Origin: Roseateles depolymerans
Lineage (GTDB): Bacteria > Pseudomonadota > Gammaproteobacteria > Burkholderiales > Burkholderiaceae_C
Direction: 5' to 3'
Assembly: GCA_003241055.1 (NCBI GenBank)
Contig: QFOD01000025.1
Coordinates: 1 to 64,000 of the forward strand
DNA: 64,000 bases
Shown: piece after piece, positions 1 through 9,045 of the stretch
How the letters are laid out: every line of letters starts with the position of its first letter
Numbering within the stretch: the first letter of the stretch is position 1
The notes under the pieces: generated by a model
Database searches by the model: none
The model's input: only the letters and a program-made list of their open reading frames with translations
What the model was told of the DNA's origin: nothing
Position numbers and translations under genes: made by a program

Positions 1-20
1 AGCGGCTTGTCGCTTGCCAT
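1..20 (-). CDS. Start of an unidentified gene (partial)
   Basis: Only the first codons are inside the window (MASDKPL). An ATG at 20-18 follows an AGGTGG Shine-Dalgarno-like sequence at a spacing of 5 bases, and it begins 9 bases after the stop codon of the preceding minus-strand gene. The ribosome site lies in one arm of a 9-bp inverted repeat. No function can be given. Confidence 0.35.
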
Positions 21-29
21 CGTGTCCAC

Positions 30-479
30 CTAAGTTACGTGGACACGATCCTTGCCGACGGGGCCGGCAGCTTCAAGGTGACTTGGCCAGACGCTTACGA
101 AGTAGTGGAAGGGAACCTCGTTGCCGACGACGTTGCCGAGGGCGAGGCCGGCTGTGAACGGGCCGCAACCGATGTCGAGCATGGTGGCGCCGTTCATCCG
201 CTGGGGTCGGTCCACGAGTCTCTCGAATGCGTGGATCAACTCCGGCACGTGACCCTTCTGGTTGAAGAGCGCGTAGAGCAGTACGCGGTGCCTGGCACTC
301 AGATCTCCGATGGGTTGATCGAAGTCCGCCTGGCCGCCGCCGATGGCATGCTGAAAGATCCAGCTGCTCGGCTTTCCCAGCCGCATGCCGTTCTGGTGTG
401 TCTCGCGCGGGTCGCGGTTTAGCGGATCGACGATGAGTGCGCGGCGCACTTGCTCATACCATGGGCTGACGGTGGCCAT
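30..479 (-). pseudogene. N-terminal part of a SAM-dependent methyltransferase, probably truncated
   Basis: The 149-residue product contains the S-adenosylmethionine-binding motif I (LDIGCGP, about residues 101-107) preceded by an all-helical N-terminal region. Class I methyltransferases need roughly 130-150 further residues after this motif to complete the Rossmann fold. Here only about 42 remain, and after VPFHYF the sequence stops resembling a methyltransferase. The start is well supported: a GGGAGG ribosome site lies 6-8 bases upstream of the ATG at 479. I read it as a gene cut by recombination or frameshift. A deliberately short protein cannot be excluded. It is the last gene but one visible at the left of the mobile element, in the same direction as the conjugation genes. 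Confidence 0.5.
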
Positions 480-566
480 GCTTCCTCCCTACCTACTCTT
501 TTCAACGAATATACGCCGCGCATCAATCCCTCCCACACGGTGATGCGGCTGCGAAGCGTGCGGCCT

Positions 567-1805
567 TCAGCGGGGCTCGCGTCTGCTGGTGGGGAGGGGC
601 AGCGGTGGCATGCGTTCTTCGTGGGCAAACCATTGCCAGCGTCGGTCGCCTTCGGGTTCTGGACGTGGTTTGTATGATGCCTCGTCGGAGGGGTCGGATG
701 AGATGTAGAGCAACGGGGCAGGGGCCCCGCAGTCGGTCAACGTGGCCGTGGCAATCCGGTCCTGCGAAGGCAGGTCGTAGCGGAGTCCTTTGATGAACCG
801 GCGGTCCTCGGCGACGAGGTGGCCTATGAGGAGCTTCTCGTAGGCGCTATCAACCGGTAGCCAATCGCGCGTGGTCGGCATCAGCGAGACCTCTGCCAGA
901 AGTGGCACGCCGCCAGGAGAAGTCGTGAACGTTGCGATCATCACCATCCGGACATCGTCCGCAGCACTCCAGAGCGTCAGCTGACTTTCGAATCGTCGGC
1001 CGATTTGTCTGAAGAGCCGTTCGTCAAGCATGAAGCCCAGATCCGGCGCATGTTTGACCACGGCCTTGAAGCCGTGGCGTGCGGCGGCCATTTCCTTGAG
1101 TTCCGCGATCATCAGCATGCGGGTCCGATGTTTGCCGTGTTTCTCCCCTGCGGCGGCCCAATGAGCTTCCCTGCGCGCGCAAATGGCATCCCTGTCGCCC
1201 ACTGAGAAGGCCTCAGGCACGTACAGGCGGTCCAGCAGCATCTGCCCGCTGACAGTGCTGCAGGCGGCAGCACTCCGCAAGCGATGTCGGACCACGGGCC
1301 ATGTACGCCTGCCTGAGAACCCTGGCTGCCACCGGGTCAAGCCCGCTTGATCCCAGAAGTAGTGCAGCAAGCCCCGCATGGACAACCTGGTGCCGCGGTT
1401 TCTCGATGACGCTCCCCCGGCGTCGAAGCTATGCGTCGTCGAGCGGCCGGGGGACGTCGAGAGGGAAAAGTCCAGACGGAGCGCGGTCAGGCCGGTGCGC
1501 GGATCCTCATGAATAGCCGAAGCGAGCAACGCGCCGCGCCCGGATGCGTCTTCAGGTGAGTCAAAGGACGGGCAGCCCGGGTTGTGCTGACAACCCGTTT
1601 CAGGCATGCGCTTTATGAGAAAACCGTCACCGAGCTTGGCGATGTACATCTCAATGCCGTCGAGATGGCACATGCAACGTGGCCGCCGTCGTGAGGCATA
1701 GGCAAGTTCGACAGCATCAGCGAAACCAGGGGACTCTCGGACGTACTGCCGCCCCGCGATTTCGTAGACAGTCGCTTGACGCTCATCGGGCTCGGAATCG
1801 GACAC
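567..1805 (-). CDS. DUF1173-like conjugative-element protein
   Basis: This 412-residue protein of unknown function resembles the DUF1173 family that accompanies conjugative plasmids and ICEs. Visible features are an N-terminal cysteine-rich segment (RCMCHLDG then TGCQHNPGCPSF, about residues 43-80) that could bind a metal, and a hydrophilic C-terminal half without membrane segments. The start codon is GTG at 1805, with GAGGTG about 6 bases upstream. The upstream LPD7 gene ends only 4 bases before, so the two are cotranscribed. No catalytic role can be assigned. Family assignment is by remembered similarity, so it is moderately sure. Confidence 0.55.
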   Translation of the reverse strand: MSDSEPDERQATVYEIAGRQYVRESPGFADAVELAYASRRRPRCMCHLDGIEMYIAKLGDGFLIKRMPETGCQHNPGCPSFDSPEDASGRGALLASAIHEDPRTGLTALRLDFSLSTSPGRSTTHSFDAGGASSRNRGTRLSMRGLLHYFWDQAGLTRWQPGFSGRRTWPVVRHRLRSAAACSTVSGQMLLDRLYVPEAFSVGDRDAICARREAHWAAAGEKHGKHRTRMLMIAELKEMAAARHGFKAVVKHAPDLGFMLDERLFRQIGRRFESQLTLWSAADDVRMVMIATFTTSPGGVPLLAEVSLMPTTRDWLPVDSAYEKLLIGHLVAEDRRFIKGLRYDLPSQDRIATATLTDCGAPAPLLYISSDPSDEASYKPRPEPEGDRRWQWFAHEERMPPLPLPTSRREPR

Positions 1806-1809
1806 GATG

Positions 1810-2949
1810 TCACCTCAAGAGCGCCGGGACTTGGCGGTCTCGCCTGAGATTGGGTTCAGGCGTCTGCGGCAGTATCGGGCGCTGTGGTTGGGCGGTCTTG
1901 TCGTAAACCTTCACCGCGGTCGTCTGACCGCGACGGGTGAGCTCCGCGAGTTTCTGTTCAGCCACGGCCAAAACCGCTTCCCGCTTGGCTGCCGGCACGC
2001 CCTTGTCGACCAAGACGGCTTCCATTGCTGCCATCACCGCCTTGCGGCCGCCGCTGCCGCGCGCCGACGCCTTTCCAGTGGGCTGGAATCCGCCGTTCTC
2101 GGCATCGCTGCGCGTTGGCTCGATGCGATTTGTGAGCCGCGCCTGCTGCTCCCGCCGCAGCACATCCATGTCGGCTGGATTCGGCTCGTATCCAACCACC
2201 TTCACACCCCTGACCGAGGCCTCAAGCCAGACCAGGCGCCTGAAGTCCTCGCTGCCAGACACGCGGAGTCCGCTCCAGTTGCGCGCCTGCGCGACGTCGA
2301 CCATCGAGCGAGCCACCGACGGGCTGTTGGTGTCCGTTGCGAGCTTGAACGTGGATTCCGTGAACGCGATCCGCGAGGTGTCCCCTCGGAATCGGTATTC
2401 TGTCTGTCCGACCATCACCGGCCCTGCGGAGACCGGCGCTCGCTTGATGATGTAGCGTTCCTGCAGCGAACGCTCCAGCTTGGCAACGAGCGCGGCTCGT
2501 TCGGCTTGCAGGTCGCTCTTCGCCAGCGCCTTTGCGTCGGCCTGACCCTGCAGAACTGCGTCCCTGTTGGCCTGCGCCTTCGAGCTCCCTGGCGCTTCAG
2601 GCACGTCGTCTCGGGCTGGCCCTGGATCTAGCGGGCGCTCGGGTCTCGGCGCGAGTGTGGTGCTGCGTCGCCATTCGTCCCCGACCTTCTTGACGGTTGT
2701 TCGGCTGCCGTCGGCCGCGATGATCGTGAACCGACTGCTGCCGAGCTGATCTGCCTTCGCGATGGTCGCCTCCAGAGACTTCGGCCGGTAGGTGACATCA
2801 GCGGAAGGGTCTCGCAGTTCGTAGCGTTCAGCCGCGACTTCGGGCGGCGCCTGGGACTTCTGGATCGCCACCGCCGCGCGATTGGCGGGCTCGACGATGC
2901 CGCCCGAGGTTGAGTTGCCGGCAGCGGCGGGAGTGTTGTCCTTAGCCAT
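1810..2949 (-). CDS. LPD7 domain-containing protein of the conjugation module
   Basis: The 379-residue product carries, at about residues 200-260, the conserved pattern of the LPD7 domain (large polyvalent-protein-associated domain 7): IAFTEST..LAT then PSVARSMVDVAQARNW and a VWLEASVRGVKVVGYEP segment. LPD7 is common at the end of MobA/TraI relaxases and in polyvalent proteins of mobile elements. The N-terminal 150 residues are polar, Ala/Pro-rich and probably disordered. No relaxase catalytic domain is present here, so this may be a detached partner of a relaxase encoded to the left. The first 8 bases overlap the end of the OmpA-like gene. Confidence 0.7.
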   Translation of the reverse strand: MAKDNTPAAAGNSTSGGIVEPANRAAVAIQKSQAPPEVAAERYELRDPSADVTYRPKSLEATIAKADQLGSSRFTIIAADGSRTTVKKVGDEWRRSTTLAPRPERPLDPGPARDDVPEAPGSSKAQANRDAVLQGQADAKALAKSDLQAERAALVAKLERSLQERYIIKRAPVSAGPVMVGQTEYRFRGDTSRIAFTESTFKLATDTNSPSVARSMVDVAQARNWSGLRVSGSEDFRRLVWLEASVRGVKVVGYEPNPADMDVLRREQQARLTNRIEPTRSDAENGGFQPTGKASARGSGGRKAVMAAMEAVLVDKGVPAAKREAVLAVAEQKLAELTRRGQTTAVKVYDKTAQPQRPILPQTPEPNLRRDRQVPALLR

Positions 2950-3619
2950 GATGCTCCCCGTCTGCGAAGCTGTTGCCTCGGCGCGCTAGTTCCTTAGCAA
3001 CGGGGTTCGCCCGGTAGACCTCGATCTCCACGCGGCGGTTGAGGGTACGACCTGCAGCGCTGTCGTTGGCGGCGACGTGATCTCCGACGGGCTGGTAGGT
3101 GGGACGGATCCGCGAAGGATCGACGCCCGCGGCCACCAGATACGCCTTGACGGCCTCGGCCCGCTGCCGGGCAATGCGGGCTTCCGCGGGCGTGTCGGCG
3201 TCTCCGTCGGTCCGGCCGCGCAGAAGGACCAGCGGCGCCGCCTTGGCTTCGTCGATCAAGACGGTCGCACTGTTGAGAGCCAGGTCGACGCGAGAGCTCC
3301 CATACTCGAACTGGACGGTGTAGACGCTGTTGGCCTGGGGTGGCGGCTGGTCACGTCGCTGCAGACTCACGAGGGCCTGCTGATGGGCAGAGACGCTCGC
3401 GAGCGTCGCGGCCGAAGCCTGCGCAAGCGTGGTGCTTTCGGTGGCCAGCAGCCGGGTGTTCTGCAGGTCGTTCTTGCAGACCTGCAGATCCACTGCCACG
3501 GCTGTGTTCACCGGCCGCTTGCGCGACTCGTCCACCGTCGGCGGCTTGGGCGGCGAACTGCAGGACGCCAGCAGCGCCAGGGTCAGCATGAAGGGTGTGA
3601 GCAGCATGGTTGCGTGCAT
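2942..3619 (-). CDS. OmpA-family lipoprotein
   Basis: The 225-residue protein begins with a lipoprotein signal peptide ending in the lipobox LLASC (Cys at about residue 20). It continues with a helical linker and ends with an OmpA-like peptidoglycan-binding domain (about residues 100-210; note GRTDGDADTPAEARIARQRAEAVKAYL and the NRRVEIEV ending, typical of the family). It is expected to be anchored in the outer membrane and to hold the cell wall, perhaps positioning the conjugation channel. AAGGAG lies about 7 bases before the ATG at 3619. Its place directly after virD4 in a tightly packed operon ties it to conjugative transfer. It is not a VirB7, which is much smaller. Confidence 0.8.
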   Translation of the reverse strand: MHATMLLTPFMLTLALLASCSSPPKPPTVDESRKRPVNTAVAVDLQVCKNDLQNTRLLATESTTLAQASAATLASVSAHQQALVSLQRRDQPPPQANSVYTVQFEYGSSRVDLALNSATVLIDEAKAAPLVLLRGRTDGDADTPAEARIARQRAEAVKAYLVAAGVDPSRIRPTYQPVGDHVAANDSAAGRTLNRRVEIEVYRANPVAKELARRGNSFADGEHHG

Positions 3620-3631
3620 GACGGGTCTCCT

Positions 3632-5647
3632 TCAGGAACAGGTGAGCTCGAACTCGGGGCGGCCCTCATTTCCAACGTGGTGTTCGGCGAGTAGCACCCC
3701 GTCTTCGTCGGCCAGCGCCTCCACCGCACCGCCGTCGCACGGGCCTGAGGGCGGCTCTGCAGTGAAGAAGTTCAGGAGGGTCTCGGCGAGCTTGTCGGCC
3801 GGGTCGTCGAAGTTGTCTGGGAGCAGCGAGAAGTCGTGCGCCAACTGCTCGATGTCCAAGCCTTCGCCGTCCGCCAGCTCGTCGGCGGCCAGGCGCCAGC
3901 GTTGCTGCACGCGCGCAAGGTGGAGATCCAGGTTCATCGCCGGCACGGCCGGTGCTGGAAGCAATCGTTCCTTGAACGCATCGTCCTGGTAGAACCGGAT
4001 CTTGGCTGCCAGGATGGGCTTGCAGTTCTCGATGACGATGACCTCGCGTTCGCTGCCGATTTCCTTGAACTCCTGGGGCATCAACAGCGCGCGGCGCTGG
4101 TCGCTGTCATTGCGACTGACCGTCGTGTGGCCGTGGTTGCTGAAGGAGCGGCTGCGCCCGCGGGAGGTGGCCTGCTCCGTGAAGGTGCCGAGCATCGCGC
4201 TGTATTCGTCGGCGTCGCGCTGCTCGCGCGGCGCGAACAGGATCTGCAGGCCGTGGTTCGTCGCGAAGGTCCGAGCTTCCTTCTCGCCGTAAACGGCGTC
4301 GAGTTGGGACATCGCCTGCACGACGGTCAGCAGCCGCAGGTTGTACCCGGCCAGGAAGGCGGCCGCGTTCGTGATGACGCTGACGCGGCCCATGGCCGTG
4401 AACTCGTCGTTGACGAGCAGGCACTGGTGGTGGAGTGTTGGGTCTTGCTCTGGCAGGTGCCGCGTGTTCAGGCTCACCAGCTGGGAGAAGAACAGGTTCA
4501 GCAGCGGCTTGGCCGTGGCGAGGCGGTTCGGAGGGATTCGCACGTAGATGGTCATCCGGCGGCGCCGGACATCGGCCAGGCAGAAATCGTCCGCGCTGGT
4601 CGCCGCATCGACGATGGCATCGGCGAAGACCGTCAGCGGGGCATTGAACGTCGCGACGATGCTGGACAGCGTGTTGTCGGAGTTCGATAACAACCGCTGC
4701 AGCGCATCCGTGCATTCCTGCGAGAAGGGCCGCCCCGCTTCGATGCGGGAAGCGATGAGGGCTGCCAGGTGGGCGCTCAGCGGTCGGCCTTTTCCGGAGG
4801 ACTGACGCAGCATCTCGCCGACAGTGCGCGGCAGCGCGGGCGACTCCAGCAACATCAGGCCCAGGCCGAGGAAGAGGTTGCGGGCCTGGTCGTTGAAGAA
4901 CGTCTCGGACGACGTGCCACTGCCGTCGTTCGGAAAGAACACCTGGCCGATGGTCAGCAGGTCGCCGACGCGGTGCAGCTCGCTGGTCCGCACGGCGCTG
5001 AGTGGGTTCCATCGGTGGCTGCGCCCCTCCTCGTTGAAGGGCGCAAACGCATAGACATCCTGGCCACGAGCAGCGCGGTAGCCGGCCGTGATGTCGTAGT
5101 TCTCTCCCTTGACATCCAGTGCGACAACCGAGTCCGGCCAGTTCAGCAGGTTGGGGACCACGGCGCCGACGCCCTTGCCGCCGCGCGTGGGGGCTGCCAG
5201 CAGGACTGACAGCTGACCTCGGAGGGACAGGAACCGTCCTTGGTGTTTGCCGACCAGGATGCCCGGCCCCTCGCCATCGGTCAGGCCAGCGCGCGCCACC
5301 TCGGCCGGCGTCGCGAACCGGGCCGCGCCGTGTAGAGGACGCCGCTGCTGCGCGGCCGCCAGCAGGGCCAACGGCAAAACGACGAGCAGCCCACCCGCTG
5401 AGACTGCAATCGACAGCTGCAGCTTCTTCCGTTGCTTGACATCGCTGGCGTAGAGCCTCCAGTAGCTGGTGATGCTGGAGAAACCGGCCTGGGCGGGGTT
5501 GGCCTTGTTCAGCAGCAGGAACAGGACGCCGGACAGGTAGAGAGCCGCGCAGGCGAGCGCCGCGTAGCTGACCACCCCGAACAAGATGGCGACGGCCTTG
5601 CGGCCCGTCGACCAAGGCGCCGAGGACAGTGCGCGTGCGGTGCTCAT
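3632..5647 (-). CDS. virD4: VirD4/TraG-type coupling protein
   Basis: This 671-residue ATPase is expected to bring the relaxase-DNA complex to the type IV secretion channel. Two N-terminal membrane segments (about residues 15-50 and 75-100) precede the motor domain. The Walker A motif reads APTRGGKGVG, and a VALDVKGENYD segment typical of VirD4/TraG follows. LLVNDEFTAMGRV holds the Walker B-like acidic residues. An upstream in-frame ATG exists, but the start at 5647 overlaps the virB11 stop as ATGA, the usual coupled arrangement. The length fits VirD4 proteins (about 600-700 residues). Its position after virB11 is conventional for this type of transfer operon. Confidence 0.93.
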   Translation of the reverse strand: MSTARALSSAPWSTGRKAVAILFGVVSYAALACAALYLSGVLFLLLNKANPAQAGFSSITSYWRLYASDVKQRKKLQLSIAVSAGGLLVVLPLALLAAAQQRRPLHGAARFATPAEVARAGLTDGEGPGILVGKHQGRFLSLRGQLSVLLAAPTRGGKGVGAVVPNLLNWPDSVVALDVKGENYDITAGYRAARGQDVYAFAPFNEEGRSHRWNPLSAVRTSELHRVGDLLTIGQVFFPNDGSGTSSETFFNDQARNLFLGLGLMLLESPALPRTVGEMLRQSSGKGRPLSAHLAALIASRIEAGRPFSQECTDALQRLLSNSDNTLSSIVATFNAPLTVFADAIVDAATSADDFCLADVRRRRMTIYVRIPPNRLATAKPLLNLFFSQLVSLNTRHLPEQDPTLHHQCLLVNDEFTAMGRVSVITNAAAFLAGYNLRLLTVVQAMSQLDAVYGEKEARTFATNHGLQILFAPREQRDADEYSAMLGTFTEQATSRGRSRSFSNHGHTTVSRNDSDQRRALLMPQEFKEIGSEREVIVIENCKPILAAKIRFYQDDAFKERLLPAPAVPAMNLDLHLARVQQRWRLAADELADGEGLDIEQLAHDFSLLPDNFDDPADKLAETLLNFFTAEPPSGPCDGGAVEALADEDGVLLAEHHVGNEGRPEFELTCS

Positions 5648-6729
5648 AGCAGCGACCCCTGGCAATCGTCCACGCGACCCATGCGCTGGGTGCGCGGCTC
5701 GTAGTGGATCTCGGATATGAAGCGGCCGGCTTCATCGCGGTCGAACTGGACGACCACGTCGACCACCAGGTGCAGCAGGCGCTTGATCTCATCCATCGTC
5801 AGCCCGCCACCAGCGCCGGTCTCCCGGATCATCAGCGCCATTTGCTCGAAGGCCAGTGCGCAACTGCCGGCGTGGACGCTCGTGATGCTCCCGGGATGGC
5901 CAGAAGCGGCCAGGCGCACGAAGTGGAAACACTCGTCGCCGCGGACTTCGGCCAGGAAGATGCGGTCCGGCTTCATGCGCAGGCACGCCTCCAGCAGCGA
6001 CTTCGCCGTCACGCGCGAGGTGCCCTGGTCGTCCTTGCTGTAGAAGAGATGGACGACGTTGGGGTGGCTGGGCAGTGTCAGCTCACCGGTGTCCTCGATG
6101 GTGATGAGGCGTTCTTCCTTCGGCACCTCTTCGATGAGGCCTTTCATGAAGGTGGTCTTGCCGGACCCGGTCCGTCCGCTGACGACGATGGTCTGGTGCC
6201 GGCGCACGGCCAGTCGGAGGAAGTCCGCATACCGCCGCGCGGTCTTGAGCTGCAGCAGTTCGAGTTCAAGCAGCAGGCTGTGGCGGTCTGCGCCAACCCG
6301 GTCGGTCAGATGCTCGAACAGCCGTTCGCGCTCGAAGTCGTCCAGCCGCTTGATCAGCTGGGTGGGCTTGCGGATGGTGATCGAGACGGTGTCGCGCGAC
6401 ACGGCCGGCGGAATGGCGAACTGGATGCGCTCGCCCGTCGGCAACGTCGCCGACAGCAGCGGCCGTTCCTGGTTGATCTGCTGGTCGCAGTAGGTGGCCA
6501 CAGCATTGGCCAGCGACAGGCAGCGCTCCAAGGTGAGGGCTGGTGCAGGGACGATGTGCCACCCGTCGGTTGCCTCGATGAAGAGTTGGCCGGGACTGTT
6601 GACGCAGACCTCCATGACACCGGGTGCGTCCAGCTGCTCTCGGAGCGGCCTCAGGAACTCCACGACGGACGTGGCATCGCCGCGCCAACCTTGGTCGTCG
6701 CCGGATGGTTCGGGCCTGTCGGTGTCCAT
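5644..6729 (-). CDS. virB11: VirB11 secretion ATPase
   Basis: The 361-residue hexameric cytoplasmic ATPase powers pilus assembly and substrate transfer. The Walker A motif is GRTGSGKTTF, followed by the Asp box (LITIEDTGEL), Walker B (MKPDRIFLAEVRGDE) and His box (SGHPGSITSVHAG), in family order. A longer reading frame extends 30 residues upstream. I chose the ATG at 6729 because it follows the virB10 stop by 4 bases and gives a usual N-terminus. It is cotranscribed with virB10 upstream and virD4 downstream (ATGA overlap). Confidence 0.93.
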   Translation of the reverse strand: MDTDRPEPSGDDQGWRGDATSVVEFLRPLREQLDAPGVMEVCVNSPGQLFIEATDGWHIVPAPALTLERCLSLANAVATYCDQQINQERPLLSATLPTGERIQFAIPPAVSRDTVSITIRKPTQLIKRLDDFERERLFEHLTDRVGADRHSLLLELELLQLKTARRYADFLRLAVRRHQTIVVSGRTGSGKTTFMKGLIEEVPKEERLITIEDTGELTLPSHPNVVHLFYSKDDQGTSRVTAKSLLEACLRMKPDRIFLAEVRGDECFHFVRLAASGHPGSITSVHAGSCALAFEQMALMIRETGAGGGLTMDEIKRLLHLVVDVVVQFDRDEAGRFISEIHYEPRTQRMGRVDDCQGSLL

Positions 6730-6733
6730 CGCA

Positions 6734-8146
6734 TCACCTGGCGCCGAGCGGCCCGGCCGTCGGCACGAGCTCGTAGACGGTCGAGAAGTCGACATCCCGG
6801 GCGACTGCGATGCCCACAATGCCGCCCTGGTTTTGGTAGATCAGGGGTGGGATGTTGATCGTGCTGTCCAGCACCTTCTCGGCCAGCTTGCTGGTGTTGG
6901 AGGTCGTGGACGGCAACACGATGGCGTCGGCCTGCCGGTCGTTCGACTGGTTCTGGATGACGAGCTTCACCGAGTCGTCGATCAGCGACAGCAGCATGGC
7001 AGCGCCGATGCGCTCACCCCAACGGTTGTCGACGTAGCCGTCGATGCCGGATTCGCCGAGCTGCCCGGTCGCCGGCGAGTCGATGTCCACGACCACGCCG
7101 AACGGCGTGCGGATACGGGTCCAAAGCACAGGGATGCGCACGGCGCCGGGGCGCACGGACGCGATGCGGTATTCGCCATCGATGTGGGAGCCGCGCTCGA
7201 TCAGCAGCACTCGGCCATCGTCCCCGTACACGTTGCGCAGCACCTGGCAGGACACCAGACCTGAGGCCGCGGAGATCACCCGCGTTTTGAGCGCGCAAGT
7301 GAAGGCCGTGCCCTTGGGAAGCGTGAGGCTGCGGTTGCCGAGCATTCTTGCGGCCACCTTGGGTGTCGACGATCCCGGCAGCGCGCCTCCCAGGAGACCG
7401 GTGGTTGCGCCGGTCGAAGTAGGGGGCGTCGACAGGCTCGACAGCAGAGGAGATGGCGTTGTCGATGAGGCGCCGCCCGTCGCCACTTCGGCCGTCTTGG
7501 TCAGGTTTTCCAGCAGCCCTTGCAGCTGGCGCTGATAGCCCTGCAGGTTCTTCGATGTCGCCGTCAGCGGATCGTGTGCATCGCCTTCTGCTTCAGGCAG
7601 TTCCAGGCCGCTGGCGGATGCATTTCGGTTCGCCTGGGCGCTGGGCGTCGCAGATCCAGGTCGTGAACTCACGAGCAGCACCGGCGCGTCTTCGGGCGAG
7701 GGTGCCTTGGTGCCAGTGCCGGCCTGCGTGCTGCCCCCGGTCCGCCGGACACCGATGGGCTCGGCGACCTCTTGGTCCGTGGTCGCAATCGCCGGAACCT
7801 TGATCGCGGTCGCTAGTGTCGCTGCAGAGGCAGCGAGCGATGGTAGTTCCAGCTTGCGTGGCTCCGCCGTCGCTGCGGCCGGCCTGTCGCTGACTTTCTT
7901 GCTGTCTTCTGCCTTCCCGTGTCGGGCTCCAGCTGCGAACCGTTGGATACCCACGGCCGACACGGCGACGAGGCTTCCGATCAGCAGCACAACGGCCAGA
8001 AGACCCTTCTTCGAGATTGCGGTGCTCCGCGGCGCAGCAACGTCGGGAAGCCCCAGCTCTCCTGGCAAAGGGGCGATGCCGTCGCCGTGATTGGGCGAGT
8101 CTTCGGATTCGGCAGGCGAGGCCGGGGGGCGGCGATCGGCGTTCAT
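6734..8146 (-). CDS. virB10: VirB10, inner-to-outer membrane scaffold of the T4SS
   Basis: The 470-residue protein has a short cytoplasmic N-terminus, one membrane segment (about residues 47-68, KGLLAVVLLIGSLVAVSAVGI), a long Ala/Ser/Pro/Thr-rich periplasmic linker, and the conserved C-terminal TrbI/VirB10 barrel domain. That domain includes LPKGTAFTCALKT near its start and QLGESGIDGYVDNRWGERIG later. It links both membranes in the core complex with VirB7 and VirB9. The ATG at 8146 overlaps the virB9 stop as ATGA, which decides the start against a 41-residue upstream extension. Confidence 0.92.
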   Translation of the reverse strand: MNADRRPPASPAESEDSPNHGDGIAPLPGELGLPDVAAPRSTAISKKGLLAVVLLIGSLVAVSAVGIQRFAAGARHGKAEDSKKVSDRPAAATAEPRKLELPSLAASAATLATAIKVPAIATTDQEVAEPIGVRRTGGSTQAGTGTKAPSPEDAPVLLVSSRPGSATPSAQANRNASASGLELPEAEGDAHDPLTATSKNLQGYQRQLQGLLENLTKTAEVATGGASSTTPSPLLSSLSTPPTSTGATTGLLGGALPGSSTPKVAARMLGNRSLTLPKGTAFTCALKTRVISAASGLVSCQVLRNVYGDDGRVLLIERGSHIDGEYRIASVRPGAVRIPVLWTRIRTPFGVVVDIDSPATGQLGESGIDGYVDNRWGERIGAAMLLSLIDDSVKLVIQNQSNDRQADAIVLPSTTSNTSKLAEKVLDSTINIPPLIYQNQGGIVGIAVARDVDFSTVYELVPTAGPLGAR

Positions 8147-9045
8147 GGCGTTGCTCCCTTCGTGCTGGAGGCAGGTGCGGCTCGGTCCGCCCTGAGGACG
8201 CGCTGCACGCCCGGTACCGTCGTCCCCATGGCAGGAGGAACCCCGTCGATGTCGAACGCGTCGTTCCACAGCCCGATCACGGCGCTGCCGGCGCGCAGCA
8301 TGAGGCGGCGACTGACGCGGTCGACGACCAGCAGGTCGTCTTCCATGCGGGTATTGGCCAGCGCTTCGCCACCGTCGCCGAGGACGTGGAAGACGGCAGG
8401 CACCTCGCGGTTGCCGGGGAAGCGCAGGTAGGTGAAGCGGCCGTCGTCGAACACGAGGTCCGGGACGATGTCGTCTGACCCACGCCCCTCAGCCATCGAG
8501 TACTGCGCATTCATGACCGCCGGCTTGGCCTGCAGCCGTTCGGCGACCACCTGCTCTGTTGAAGGCGGCAGTGGTGCCAGCGGCAGCAAGGGAAGTGTCG
8601 CCGCAGGTTGGCGAACGACGCGCGTGACCGGCGGCGGTGGGGTGATGACCAGCCGGTAGACAGGCTGCGCCGCGTCTCCGTCGGCAAGGACCACGAACCG
8701 CAGGTTGTGCACGCGCCGATCGGTCACCACCGCCAGGTTGTTGGCGTTGCCCGCGCCGCTCTTGGGCTTGACGAACAGCGTCCTGCCGCCGGGCTGCGCG
8801 GCGACGCACCATGCTGCCTCAGGCTTCGTGCAGTCCGAGCCGAGGCCTGCGCCGACTTCGGAGATGGCTTCATCGGCGCCGAGCACGACCAGGGTCACGA
8901 CGCCACGCTTGACTGGCACCGTCACGACGCCGTGTGCGTCGTAGGCGACCTCACGCAGGCGCGAGTCGGCGTTGGCGGTGGTGCTTGCGGTTGTCGCTGC
9001 CAGCAAGAGCAGATGGGCGGCCATGGCGGGAAGGCGGCGGATCAT
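8143..9045 (-). CDS. virB9: VirB9/TrbG-type outer core protein
   Basis: The 300-residue secreted protein starts with a signal peptide (hydrophobic to about residue 24, ANA cleavage region). Its N-terminal VirB9 domain contains the typical FVKPKS..NANNLAVVTDRRVHNLRFVVL stretch. A Pro-rich linker follows, then the C-terminal domain that inserts in the outer-membrane ring (SDDIVPDLVFDDGRFTYLRFPGNREVPAVF). It works with VirB10 in the T4SS core complex. Start and stop overlap its neighbours virB8 and virB10 by 4 bases each. Confidence 0.92.
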   Translation of the reverse strand: MIRRLPAMAAHLLLLAATTASTTANADSRLREVAYDAHGVVTVPVKRGVVTLVVLGADEAISEVGAGLGSDCTKPEAAWCVAAQPGGRTLFVKPKSGAGNANNLAVVTDRRVHNLRFVVLADGDAAQPVYRLVITPPPPVTRVVRQPAATLPLLPLAPLPPSTEQVVAERLQAKPAVMNAQYSMAEGRGSDDIVPDLVFDDGRFTYLRFPGNREVPAVFHVLGDGGEALANTRMEDDLLVVDRVSRRLMLRAGSAVIGLWNDAFDIDGVPPAMGTTVPGVQRVLRADRAAPASSTKGATP

